Shown here: positions 46,796-55,251 of the stretch, piece by piece
Layout: each line of letters opens with the position of its first letter
How positions within the stretch are numbered: position 1 is the first letter of the stretch
From: Pseudomonadota bacterium
GTDB taxonomy: Bacteria > Pseudomonadota > Gammaproteobacteria > Xanthomonadales > Xanthomonadaceae
Direction of reading: 5' to 3'
Assembly: GCA_023430045.1 (NCBI GenBank)
Contig: JAEZCF010000135.1
Coordinates: 22,357-86,356 of the forward strand
Length of the DNA: 64,000 nucleotides
The notes under the pieces: model-generated
What the model saw: the letters and a program-made list of their open reading frames with translations, nothing else
Databases searched by the model: none
What the model was told of the DNA's origin: nothing
Program-made: the position numbers and the translations under genes

Positions 46796-46820
46796 CCGCT
46801 TTAAAGATCCTTCAAAGCGG
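46796..46820. repeat. Inverted repeat after the IS5 remnant
   Basis: CCGCTTT-n11-AAAGCGG lies 10 bp after the transposase remnant. It could be a terminator without a T-run, or part of a degraded insertion-sequence end. No further copies were sought systematically. Confidence 0.4.
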
Positions 46821-46935
46821 AACCATGCAGTCAACGTCAGCTTGCGCATTCACGTGAGGCTGCCGGCAGAGCGCGATATTCGGCGCCACGTGGTTGTCTG
46901 CGTCCGCACGCTACGCGTGTCCGCATCCAGCAGTT

Positions 46936-47901
46936 TCACCGTTCCGAATGCCCGCTCTGGTCGTATTCCCGCGGTGAGAACAACTCCGGCTGGATCAAGT
47001 CCACGAACGCACGTGCCTGCGCGGACAGCGCCTTGCCCCGTCGCACGATCACCCCGTAGCTGCGTTCCGGAAACCACTCGCGCATGGACCGCGCCACGAG
47101 CTTGGCCGGGTCGGTATCGTTCAGGCACAACGCGGGGACGATGGAAATACCCATGCCCATCGCCACGTACTGCTTGATCACTTCCCAGCCGCCCACTTCC
47201 AACGCCACGGTGTAGGGCAGCCGGTGGCGCTGGAACACCTGGTCCACCAGCCGGTAGGTGATCTGCCGTTTTGGCGGCAACACCAGCGGGTGCTGCGAGA
47301 TCGCTTCCAGGCTGAGCGGGCCGTTCGCCAGCGGATGACCATGCGGGGTGATCAGCACCTGCTCGAAGCGATATGCCGGCGCATAGGTCAGATCGGCCGG
47401 CACATCGGTCATTGAGCCCACCGCCAGGTCCGCTGCGTCCTCGCGCAGCAGGTCGGTGCCGTCCGCGCTGATGGCGTTGTGCAGGGTAAGGCGCACATCC
47501 GGGTGAACCTGCCGGAAGCGTTCGATGATGCGCGGCAGCAGGTAGAGGATGGTCGAGCTGTTGGCGGCGATGTTCAGCTCGCCCGCATCCAGCCCGCTGA
47601 CCTTGTCGCGGAACCGGATTTCCAGCGCGTCCAGGTCCTCCACCAGCGGTTGCGCCATTTCGAACAGCACCTGGCCTTCGCGGCTGGGAATCAATCGACG
47701 GCCGCTGCGCTCGAACAGCACCACGCCCAATTCCCGCTCCAGCGCCTGGAGCTGCTGGCTGATCGCCGGCTGGCTGACAAAAAGCGCCTCGGCGGCCCGT
47801 GAAACCGAACCCAGCCGCACCGTCTGGCAGAACGCACGCAGGGGTTTGAGGCGGTCGGATTTGTAGGAAAAACGAGGGCTTGGCGGGTTGTGTGTGGACA
47901 T
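46936..47901 (-). CDS. LysR-family regulator divergent from aceB
   Basis: A 321-residue LysR protein. HTH: LKPLRAFCQTVRLGSVSRAAE, then ALFVSQPAISQQLQALERELGVVLFERSGRRLIPSREG. The effector half (GLDAGELNIAANSSTILYLLP; PPKRQITYRLVDQVFQRHRLPY; GWEVIKQYVAMGMGISIVP) resembles the CysB/Cbl branch. Start at ATG 47901. It is divergent from malate synthase A across about 110 bp holding a perfect TAAG-N5-CTTA box, so control of aceB (and perhaps itself) is likely. Confidence 0.93.
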   Translation of the reverse strand: MSTHNPPSPRFSYKSDRLKPLRAFCQTVRLGSVSRAAEALFVSQPAISQQLQALERELGVVLFERSGRRLIPSREGQVLFEMAQPLVEDLDALEIRFRDKVSGLDAGELNIAANSSTILYLLPRIIERFRQVHPDVRLTLHNAISADGTDLLREDAADLAVGSMTDVPADLTYAPAYRFEQVLITPHGHPLANGPLSLEAISQHPLVLPPKRQITYRLVDQVFQRHRLPYTVALEVGGWEVIKQYVAMGMGISIVPALCLNDTDPAKLVARSMREWFPERSYGVIVRRGKALSAQARAFVDLIQPELFSPREYDQSGHSER

Positions 47902-47913
47902 GGCGTCATGAGT

Positions 47914-47928
47914 ATAAGCACATCTTAT
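47914..47928. promoter_or_regulatory. LysR-type binding box in the aceB promoter region
   Basis: ATAAG-cacat-CTTAT is a perfect inverted repeat that contains T-N11-A (T at 47915, A at 47927), the consensus LysR box. It lies 13 bp from the regulator start and 83 bp from the aceB start. This placement suits repression of the regulator and activation of aceB. Confidence 0.7.
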
Positions 47929-48010
47929 GCAGTGCATTGCAAAAACTGCTTTGTCAAATATATGTCCTGCATCGCACCGTAGAGTCGTCCCCAACGCTGG
48001 AGTCGCTTCC

Positions 48011-49648
48011 ATGTCTGCCGTTGCTTCCGCCATCCCCGCGCCGTCGGCCAAGGCCACCCCCGGGATCGCCCTGACGACCCAGGTGGCCGGGCAGTCCGCG
48101 CTGTTGCCGGCGCCGTTGCTGGCCCTGCTGGTGTCACTGCACCGCGCCGTGGAACCGGACCGGCAGGTGCGGCTGCAGGCGCGCCGTGAGCGTCAGGCCT
48201 TCTTCGACCAGGGCGGCCTGCCTGACTTCCGTGCCGATACCACGCAGATCCGCGCTGGCGACTGGAAAGTCGCCCCGCTGCCGGCGGCCCTGCAGGATCG
48301 CCGTGTCGAGATCACCGGGCCGACCGATCCGAAGATGGTCATCAATGCCCTGAACTCTGGCGCCAAGGTATTCATGGCCGATTTCGAGGACGCCACCGCA
48401 CCCACGTGGCGAAACCTGCTGGCCGGCCAGCAGGCGTTGATCGGTGCCGTGCGTGGTGACCTGGAGTTCACCGCGCCGGCCGGCAACGGCAGGCCGGGCA
48501 AGCATTACGCGCTGCGCCCGTTCGAGGAGCAGGCGGTACTGATCGTGCGGCCACGCGGCTGGCACCTGGACGAAAAGCACGTGCTGGTGGACGGGCAGCG
48601 CCTGGCGGGCGGCCTGTTCGATGCCGCCGTGTTCGCCTTCCACAACGCGCGCGCACTGCAGGCCAGGGATCGAGGCCCGTACTTCTACCTGCCCAAGCTG
48701 CAGAGCATGGAAGAGGCGGCGCTGTGGGAAACCGCGCTGTCGCACATCGAGGGCATGCTCGGCCTCCCCCACGGACAGATCAAGGTCACCGTGCTGATCG
48801 AAACGCTGCCAGCCGTGTTCGAAATGGACGAGATCCTGCACGCGCTGCGCGACCGTATCGTCGGCCTGAACTGCGGGCGCTGGGACTACATCTTCTCCTA
48901 CCTGAAAACCTTCCGTCGCCACGCGGACAAGGTGCTGCCCGAGCGCGGCCAGGTGACCATGACCCAGCCGTTCCTGAAGGCCTATTCGGAACTCCTGATA
49001 CAGACCTGTCATCGCCGTGGCGCGCACGCGATGGGTGGCATGGCCGCGCAGATCCCGATCGGCCATGATGCCGCCGCCAACGAGCAGGCCATGGCGCGGG
49101 TGCGTGCGGACAAGCTGCGCGAAGTGACCGCCGGCCATGACGGCACGTGGGTCGCGCACCCGGCGCTGATTCCGGTGGCGATGGCGATCTTCGATGAGCA
49201 CATGCCCGGACCGAACCAGCAGCACGTGCTGCGCCAGGATGTGCGCGTGGACCGCGACGCGCTGATCGCACGGCCGCCGGGTTCGATTACCCGCAGCGGT
49301 TTCGAAGGCAACGTGGAAGTCTGCGTGCGCTATCTGGCGGCGTGGCTGGACGGCAACGGCTGTGTGCCTATCCACAATCTGATGGAAGATGCGGCCACCG
49401 CCGAGATCAGCCGCAGCCAGCTCTGGCAGTGGCTTCACACACCCGGGCAGCAGCTGGACGACGGCACGGCGATCGACGCCACGCTGCTGGATGCCACCCT
49501 GGCGCAGCTGCCGGCACGGCTTGGCGATCGCAGCGCACTGCCCGGTGGCAATCGCGTGGACGAAGCCATCGCGCTGCTGGCAGACCTGAGCCACGCCGAC
49601 GAACTCAACGACTTCCTGACCCTGCCGGCCTACGACCGTCTTGCGTAG
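48011..49648 (+). CDS. aceB: Malate synthase A (glyoxylate shunt)
   Basis: A 545-residue malate synthase A that joins glyoxylate and acetyl-CoA to malate. It shows [33 protein letters not shown], the signature [40 protein letters not shown], and [35 protein letters not shown]. Start at ATG 48011 ([11 protein letters not shown]). The regulator upstream is divergent, and isocitrate lyase follows. Its TAG stop is formed by the start of the GTAG repeat at 49645. Confidence 0.96.
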   Translation: MSAVASAIPAPSAKATPGIALTTQVAGQSALLPAPLLALLVSLHRAVEPDRQVRLQARRERQAFFDQGGLPDFRADTTQIRAGDWKVAPLPAALQDRRVEITGPTDPKMVINALNSGAKVFMADFEDATAPTWRNLLAGQQALIGAVRGDLEFTAPAGNGRPGKHYALRPFEEQAVLIVRPRGWHLDEKHVLVDGQRLAGGLFDAAVFAFHNARALQARDRGPYFYLPKLQSMEEAALWETALSHIEGMLGLPHGQIKVTVLIETLPAVFEMDEILHALRDRIVGLNCGRWDYIFSYLKTFRRHADKVLPERGQVTMTQPFLKAYSELLIQTCHRRGAHAMGGMAAQIPIGHDAAANEQAMARVRADKLREVTAGHDGTWVAHPALIPVAMAIFDEHMPGPNQQHVLRQDVRVDRDALIARPPGSITRSGFEGNVEVCVRYLAAWLDGNGCVPIHNLMEDAATAEISRSQLWQWLHTPGQQLDDGTAIDATLLDATLAQLPARLGDRSALPGGNRVDEAIALLADLSHADELNDFLTLPAYDRLA

Positions 49649-49706
49649 AGCGGGGCTCTGCCCCGCTGCCATTCGCCCCGTAAAGCCGGGCAGAGCCCGG
49701 CACTAC
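49645..49706. repeat. GTAG-type REP dyad overlapping the aceB stop
   Basis: gtagagcggggctctgcccc followed by agccgggcagagcccggcac and tac. The GTAG at 49645 supplies the last base and stop codon (TAG, 49646-49648) of aceB. The dyad separates aceB and aceA. Confidence 0.85.
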
Positions 49707-49733
49707 ACCCGCTACCCAACACTGGAGATAGAC

Positions 49734-51026
49734 ATGAGCACGCTGCCCACTGCCGAACAGATCCAGCACGACTGGGATACCAACCCGCGCTGGCAGGGTA
49801 TCGAACGCAACTACAGCGCCGCTGACGTGGTGCGCCTGCGCGGTACCGTCCACGTCGAGCATTCGCTGGCGCGCCTGGGCGCGGAAAAGCTGTGGAAATA
49901 CCTGCATGAAAAGGACTTCGTAAACGCATTGGGGGCGCTGACCGGCAACCAGGCCATGCAGCAGGTGAAGGCTGGCTTGAACGCCATCTACCTGTCCGGC
50001 TGGCAGGTGGCCGCCGACGCCAATCTGGCCGGCCAGATGTATCCGGACCAGTCGCTGTACCCGGCCGATTCGGTGCCGGCGGTGGTCAAGCGCATCAACA
50101 ACACCCTGCTGCGCGCCGACCAGCTGCACCATGCCGAAGGCAAGGATGAGATCGACTTCCTGCAGCCGATCGTGGCCGATGCCGAAGCGGGCTTTGGCGG
50201 TGTGCTCAACGCCTTTGAGCTGATGAAGGCGATGATCGAGGCCGGTGCCGCCGGCGTGCACTTCGAGGACCAGCTGGCATCGGTGAAGAAGTGCGGCCAC
50301 ATGGGTGGCAAGGTGCTGGTGCCGACCCGTGAGGCCATCGAGAAGCTCAACGCGGCGCGGCTGGCCGCCGATGTACTGGGCGTGCCGACCCTGCTGGTGG
50401 CGCGGACCGATGCCGAGGCCGCCGATCTGCTGACCAGCGACATCGATGGCAACGACCAGCCGTTCGCCACCGGCGAGCGCCCCCCGGAAGGCTTCTACCG
50501 CACCCGCAACGGTCTGGACCAGGCCATCAGCCGTGGCCTGGCCTATGCCCCGTATGCCGATCTGGTGTGGTGTGAAACCGGCAAGCCGGACCTGGAGTTC
50601 GCACGGCAGTTCGCCGAGGCGATCCATGCCAAGTTCCCCGGCAAGCTGCTGGCCTACAACTGCTCGCCCAGCTTCAACTGGAAGAAGAACCTGGATGACG
50701 CCACCATCGCCAGGTTTCAGAAGGAGATCGCTGGTTACGGCTACCGCTTCCAGTTCATCACCTTGGCTGGGTTCCACGCGCTGAACTATTCGATGTTCAA
50801 CCTGGCGCATGGCTACGCGCGCCGGCAGATGAGTGCTTTCGTGGAGCTGCAGGAGGCCGAATTCGCGGCAGCCGATCGGGGCTTCACTGCGGTGAAGCAC
50901 CAGCGTGAGGTGGGTACGGGCTATTTCGATGCCGTGACCCAGGCCATCCAGCAGGGGCAGTCCTCGACCACTGCACTGACCGGCTCCACCGAAGAGGAGC
51001 AGTTTCACAGCGGGCGCGCCGCCTGA
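49734..51026 (+). CDS. aceA: Isocitrate lyase (glyoxylate shunt)
   Basis: A 430-residue isocitrate lyase that splits isocitrate into glyoxylate and succinate. The catalytic K185-K-C187-G-H189 is in [40 protein letters not shown] and [15 protein letters not shown] are further family marks. Start at ATG 49734, with GGAGATAG upstream. The length matches E. coli AceA. It works with AceB to bypass the CO2-losing steps of the TCA cycle, for growth on acetate and fatty acids. The 51027-51207 gap holds REP-like GCCGGGCGCTGTCCGGC and a promoter region. Confidence 0.96.
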   Translation: MSTLPTAEQIQHDWDTNPRWQGIERNYSAADVVRLRGTVHVEHSLARLGAEKLWKYLHEKDFVNALGALTGNQAMQQVKAGLNAIYLSGWQVAADANLAGQMYPDQSLYPADSVPAVVKRINNTLLRADQLHHAEGKDEIDFLQPIVADAEAGFGGVLNAFELMKAMIEAGAAGVHFEDQLASVKKCGHMGGKVLVPTREAIEKLNAARLAADVLGVPTLLVARTDAEAADLLTSDIDGNDQPFATGERPPEGFYRTRNGLDQAISRGLAYAPYADLVWCETGKPDLEFARQFAEAIHAKFPGKLLAYNCSPSFNWKKNLDDATIARFQKEIAGYGYRFQFITLAGFHALNYSMFNLAHGYARRQMSAFVELQEAEFAAADRGFTAVKHQREVGTGYFDAVTQAIQQGQSSTTALTGSTEEEQFHSGRAA

Positions 51027-51207
51027 CGCCGCAGGGCCGGGCGCTGTCCGGCACCCCTGCGTGGCAGCCGCAGGCGGAACCCGGCGTTACGCTTCCCGTG
51101 CGCCGGAACTCCGCCGATCCACCCGTCAAAAATGAGACGCAGCGCACACTTGAATCCGGTGCTATGCTCCGGTCTGGGAAGCAGGATCCGACTGGCGGAA
51201 CAGGGGA

Positions 51208-52251
51208 ATGATCGGCAACGGTGCAGCCGCTGACGTGTGCGAGCAGCCGGGCATCGCCGTGAGGGCGATGGCCGAAATCGTGCATGCCGTCCTCAGCGCC
51301 GAAGAGTTCGATCTGTTCGCCGGCTTCGCCAGCCGGCAACGTATCCAGCCCGGCGACCATCTGTTCCGTCGCGGGCAGCGTGGCAGCAGCATGTTCGTCA
51401 TTGTCGCCGGCCAGGTTGAACTGGATTTCGGCGAAGACCTGGTGATCAAACGGCTCGGTCCGAATGAATTTTTCGGCGAGCTGGGCCTGCTGATCGGCGA
51501 CCATCTGCGCAGTGCCGACGCAAGGGCCAGCGAAGAAACCGAACTGCTTGAACTGAGCCACGGCGATTTCCATCGTCTGGTGGAAAGCGAACCTGGTCTG
51601 GTGGCCTATTTCCTGCGCCGCACGATCATGCGCGTGGTCAGCAACGAACAGGCACTCATCGGCCAGTTGCGGCGTCGCAACCACGACCTGGAAACGGCGC
51701 TGGACAATCTCTACGTCACCACCCACCAGCTCACCCACACGCGCGAGCTGGTACGCACCGATGAGCTGACCGGGCTGCACAACAGGCGCGGGCTGGCGCT
51801 CTATCTGCATGAGTGCCGCGTGGACGACATCGGCCCGGCGCAGGGCCTGCTGCTGATCGACTGCGACAGCTTCAAGCAGATCAACGACCAGCATGGCCAT
51901 CAGGCCGGCGACCGTGTGCTGCAGAGCGTGGCCAACATCCTGCGCTCCATGGCCGGCCCCGACGACCTGGCATGCAGGCTGGGAGGCGATGAGTTCTGTC
52001 TGCTGCTGCGCCGCGCCGATGCCGCAGCCATCCAGCACGCTGGCGAGTTCGTGCTCAACGCCGTGCACGGGTTGCTGGCGCGCAGCCATGGCACGCCACA
52101 CGTGTGCCGGTTGAGTGTCGGTGCGAGCCTGCTGCGCGCGACCGCGGACTGGAGCGAATGGTATGCCGGCGCCGACCGCGCGCTGTACCAGGCCAAGCGC
52201 GAAGGGGGCGACCGCCTGCGCTGGTCGCATGATGTGGCCGAAGCCGGCTAG
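51208..52251 (+). CDS. Cyclic-nucleotide-binding GGDEF diguanylate cyclase
   Basis: A 347-residue protein with an N-terminal cNMP-binding (Crp-like) domain (about 25-140; GDHLFRRGQRGSSMFVIVAGQVELDF and FFGELGLLIGDH) and a C-terminal GGDEF domain, with G259-G-D-E-F263 intact in RLGGDEFCLLL. The allosteric RxxD I-site is not seen before GGDEF. Diguanylate cyclases make c-di-GMP from two GTP. The pair with the class III cyclase 13 bp downstream resembles Xanthomonas XC_0249/XC_0250, where cGMP binding stimulates c-di-GMP synthesis. Start ATG 51208, with AGGGG upstream. Confidence 0.9.
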   Translation: MIGNGAAADVCEQPGIAVRAMAEIVHAVLSAEEFDLFAGFASRQRIQPGDHLFRRGQRGSSMFVIVAGQVELDFGEDLVIKRLGPNEFFGELGLLIGDHLRSADARASEETELLELSHGDFHRLVESEPGLVAYFLRRTIMRVVSNEQALIGQLRRRNHDLETALDNLYVTTHQLTHTRELVRTDELTGLHNRRGLALYLHECRVDDIGPAQGLLLIDCDSFKQINDQHGHQAGDRVLQSVANILRSMAGPDDLACRLGGDEFCLLLRRADAAAIQHAGEFVLNAVHGLLARSHGTPHVCRLSVGASLLRATADWSEWYAGADRALYQAKREGGDRLRWSHDVAEAG

Positions 52252-52264
52252 GGAAGGAGTCTTC

Positions 52265-54769
52265 ATGCGCGGCGACACGGAAGCGCCTGTCCACGTGCCG
52301 ATGATGCGGGCGCTGCTGTTCACCGACCTCTGCGATTCCACCCTGCTGGTGGAGCGGATGGGAGATACCGCAGCGGCTGAACTGTTCCAGGACCATGACC
52401 GCCTGGTGATGGCCCTGCAGCAGCGCTGGAACGGGCAGCAGATCGACCGCTCCGATGGTCTGTTCATGCTGTTCGAGCGCCCGGTGGATGCCCTTGGCTT
52501 CGGTCTGGATTACCAGCGTGGCCTGCAGGCGCTGGGCGGCAATCGCGATATCCTGCTGCGCGCGCGCATGGGCCTGCACGTGGGCGAAGTACTGCTGTGG
52601 AACAACAGCGCCGAGTCGATCGCGCTGGGTGCCAAGGCGGTGGAGGTGGAGGGTCTGGCCAAGCCGATGGCCGCGCGCCTGATGCAGCTGGCGCAGCCCG
52701 GCCAGTTCCTGCTGTCGGCTACCGCCGAGTCGATGGTCCGTCGCGCGGCCAGCGATCTGGGCGAGGCGGCGCTGGGGCTGAAGTGGACATCGTACGGACG
52801 CTGGCGCTTCAAGGGCGTGGCGCAGTCGATGGAAGTGTTCGGGCTGCAGGACCCGACGACACGCGGCACTGGGCGCCCGCGGCAGAGCGCGAAGGCATCA
52901 CGTGACATCCCGGTCTGGCGGCGACCGCTGGTGATGACCGCCGAAGTCGCGCTGGTCGCGGCCTTGCTGGTCGGCGGCTGGTTCCTGACACGACCGCAAC
53001 CGGCCATCGCCTTCGCCGAGCGCGATTGGGTTGTGCTGGGCGACGTACGCAACATGACCGGTCAGGGCGTGCTTGATGAAGGAATGGGGCAAGCGTTCCG
53101 GATCAGCCTGGAACAGTCGCGCTACGTGAACGTTCTGGGCGTGCTGAAAGTCCGCGATACGCTGACGAAGATGTTGCTCGCCGAAGACACACCCGTTGCC
53201 CAGGATGTGGCCATCCAGATTGCAAGGCGAGATGGTGCACGTGCCGTACTGCTGCCGACCATTCGTGAGGTTTCCGGCAAAGTGCGGGTATCCATGGAGG
53301 TGGTGGATCCAGCCACAGGACAGTCGGTCTACACGCTGTATTCCGATGGAAACGGCCTCTCATCGGTTCTGTCATCGACTGATAACGTCGTGGCCCAACT
53401 GCGGAATAGCCTGGGTGAAGCCGTCGCGGAGGTGAAGCGTGCGTCCGCACCGTTGCCAAGGGTTGCGACGCCCGATCTCGATGCCCTGTATGCCTATGCA
53501 CGGGGCCAGGTTGCCTATGGCGCGGGGAAGGTCCCTGAATCCATCCGCCTGTTCGATGTTGCGATCGGGCTGGATCCAGGTTTCGCGATGGCCCATGTCG
53601 GCAAGGTGCGATCACTGGTGGCCCTCGGACGCCGTGATGACGCGCGAAAGGAACTGGAGATCATCGAGCCGTTGCGTGGGCGTCTGAGCACGCGCGAACT
53701 GCTGTACTTCCAGGCATGGGGGAAAGAAATGCTTTCGCCCAGCGAGACCGCAGCCCTTGATGCGTGGAAGACGCTCGCAGATCTCTATCCGGACCACCAT
53801 GGTGCCAACGCCAACGTCGCCCTTGGTGAGTTGCAACTAGGCAACTATGTCGAAGCAGAACAGGCTGCCAAGCGCTCCAGTGTCAGCCAGAATGGGTTGA
53901 GGGGCGCAGCGCTGCAATTGCTTGGGCGGACACAGATCGCGCGCGGTGAATTTCCAGAGGCATTGGATGTCCTTCGTCAGAGCGTGGTGGCTGCCCAGGG
54001 GCAGCGCAACCGCCACTTGGCGGGTGCGCTTGCCGCCAGCGGTAATCCATTGGCAGCGAGAGATGTTCTGGTGACCTTGCCAACAGATGGGCCATCGGCA
54101 TGGTTGGAAGGTCGATCTGTGGAGATAGATAACCAGCAAGGGACCCAGGCGGCCATCGCTGCAAAGCAGTCTGCAATGGCTTGCGAGGGCCCCAGTTCCA
54201 TCTGCGAGTTTCTCGATGTCGTCGCTGTGGTCGTATCTGCCGGCGCGGATCAGTGCGCCACTGCAGGAGATATCCGCAGGGTGTCCGATCCGCTGATCAA
54301 GCTTGCAGAGGATCAGAACGAATTTGACCGCGGTCAGCGCCTCTACTTCGCGCTCGCCGCCGTCTATGCGGGTCAACGCTTAGGTGTGCTGGCTGACCAT
54401 CGTACGATGTCGAGGCTCGACGAGTTGGCCAGAAGCATCAAGGACCCGCGAGCTGAACAACTGCTTGCCCTGGCTCATGCCAATGACAAACGGATGCGTG
54501 GTGACACGCTGGGCGCCGTACACGAAGCCCGTGCCCTGTTGAACGGTTCTGAACTGTTCCAGGTACACAGTGTTCTGGCGATGTCACTGGCCGGCAACGC
54601 GGATCCCACGGCGGCAGACAAGGAAATCGCCTGGCTCCGCTCCCACCGGGGCATCGCTTACGCAGAGTACGCTGGCTCAGCCGTGTTGCAGTCGCTGAAC
54701 GTACGCGACAGTCGCGTGCCACCGAAGGCAACCCAGTGCCGAACGAAGAAACCGGGTCGCGGGGCCTGA
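52265..54769 (+). CDS. Class III nucleotidyl cyclase with TM and TPR-like repeats (peptide-modification-system cyclase)
   Basis: An 834-residue protein. The N-terminal cyclase domain (about 10-195) has metal Asp candidates D21 (LLFTDLCDST) and D64 (RSDGLF). The usual transition-state Asn is replaced (GLAKPMAARL rather than GxxVNxAARL; Arg kept). A single membrane helix is at about 221-242, then a periplasmic half with a short alpha/beta region and TPR-like helices (ALYAYARGQVAYGAGKVPESIRLFDVAIGLDPGF). I recognise it as the putative peptide-modification-system cyclase, and as resembling guanylate cyclase XC_0250. Start at ATG 52265, with AAGGAGTC upstream. The next gene converges, with 1 bp between stops. 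Confidence 0.85.
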   Translation: MRGDTEAPVHVPMMRALLFTDLCDSTLLVERMGDTAAAELFQDHDRLVMALQQRWNGQQIDRSDGLFMLFERPVDALGFGLDYQRGLQALGGNRDILLRARMGLHVGEVLLWNNSAESIALGAKAVEVEGLAKPMAARLMQLAQPGQFLLSATAESMVRRAASDLGEAALGLKWTSYGRWRFKGVAQSMEVFGLQDPTTRGTGRPRQSAKASRDIPVWRRPLVMTAEVALVAALLVGGWFLTRPQPAIAFAERDWVVLGDVRNMTGQGVLDEGMGQAFRISLEQSRYVNVLGVLKVRDTLTKMLLAEDTPVAQDVAIQIARRDGARAVLLPTIREVSGKVRVSMEVVDPATGQSVYTLYSDGNGLSSVLSSTDNVVAQLRNSLGEAVAEVKRASAPLPRVATPDLDALYAYARGQVAYGAGKVPESIRLFDVAIGLDPGFAMAHVGKVRSLVALGRRDDARKELEIIEPLRGRLSTRELLYFQAWGKEMLSPSETAALDAWKTLADLYPDHHGANANVALGELQLGNYVEAEQAAKRSSVSQNGLRGAALQLLGRTQIARGEFPEALDVLRQSVVAAQGQRNRHLAGALAASGNPLAARDVLVTLPTDGPSAWLEGRSVEIDNQQGTQAAIAAKQSAMACEGPSSICEFLDVVAVVVSAGADQCATAGDIRRVSDPLIKLAEDQNEFDRGQRLYFALAAVYAGQRLGVLADHRTMSRLDELARSIKDPRAEQLLALAHANDKRMRGDTLGAVHEARALLNGSELFQVHSVLAMSLAGNADPTAADKEIAWLRSHRGIAYAEYAGSAVLQSLNVRDSRVPPKATQCRTKKPGRGA

Positions 54770-54770
54770 A

Positions 54771-55061
54771 TCAGGCGCTTGGCGTCGAGCCACCGTCGAT
54801 GAAGCAGTGCGGAAGGCTGAACATTGCCTGGGTTGTAAACTGCTCCAGCAGTTGATCGCGTGCGGCAGCAAGCGTCGAAGCATCGGCCAGCGTGCCTGGC
54901 ATCGAGCAATCAACGGCCGCTTCGGCCGCATCGGAGCTGATCTGGCTCAGTGCAACTGCGGGGCTCGCCTGGAAGGCGGCGCGGAACGACTCGTCCGTGG
55001 TTAGCAGGTCGAACAGCTTCAGGGCATCGGCAAGCGAAAGCAGTTTTTTTTCAGTCGACAT
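54771..55061 (-). CDS. Small modified-peptide candidate (RiPP-like precursor)
   Basis: A 96-residue peptide with an N-terminal leader-like region (LLSLADALKLFDLLTTDESF) that recalls Nif11/NHLP-type leaders. It has only two cysteines, Cys52 (AVDCSMPG) and Cys86 (SLPHCFIDGG), and a short C-terminus ending GGSTPSA. I recognise it as the putative modified-peptide family that occurs beside the cyclase and SagB-type dehydrogenase. It is encoded antisense between them and is divergent from the dehydrogenase, across 190 bp. No Shine-Dalgarno is clear. The core residues that are modified are unknown. Confidence 0.75.
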   Translation of the reverse strand: MSTEKKLLSLADALKLFDLLTTDESFRAAFQASPAVALSQISSDAAEAAVDCSMPGTLADASTLAAARDQLLEQFTTQAMFSLPHCFIDGGSTPSA

Positions 55062-55251
55062 GGAGATTGATCCGGTGAGCCCGTGGGGGAGTGGATAAGG
55101 GGTCGCAGCGCCATCCAGATAGCGGCGGAGAAAAGTCGACCTTTAGCCAGTCACGTTGTAGCTGCCTCACCAAAGAGTGAGCCGGCACGCCGCTGCGTCG
55201 CACATGGGCTGGGCGCATACTGACCGCGTCTTTCTGGGTTGGGTTCCTGGT

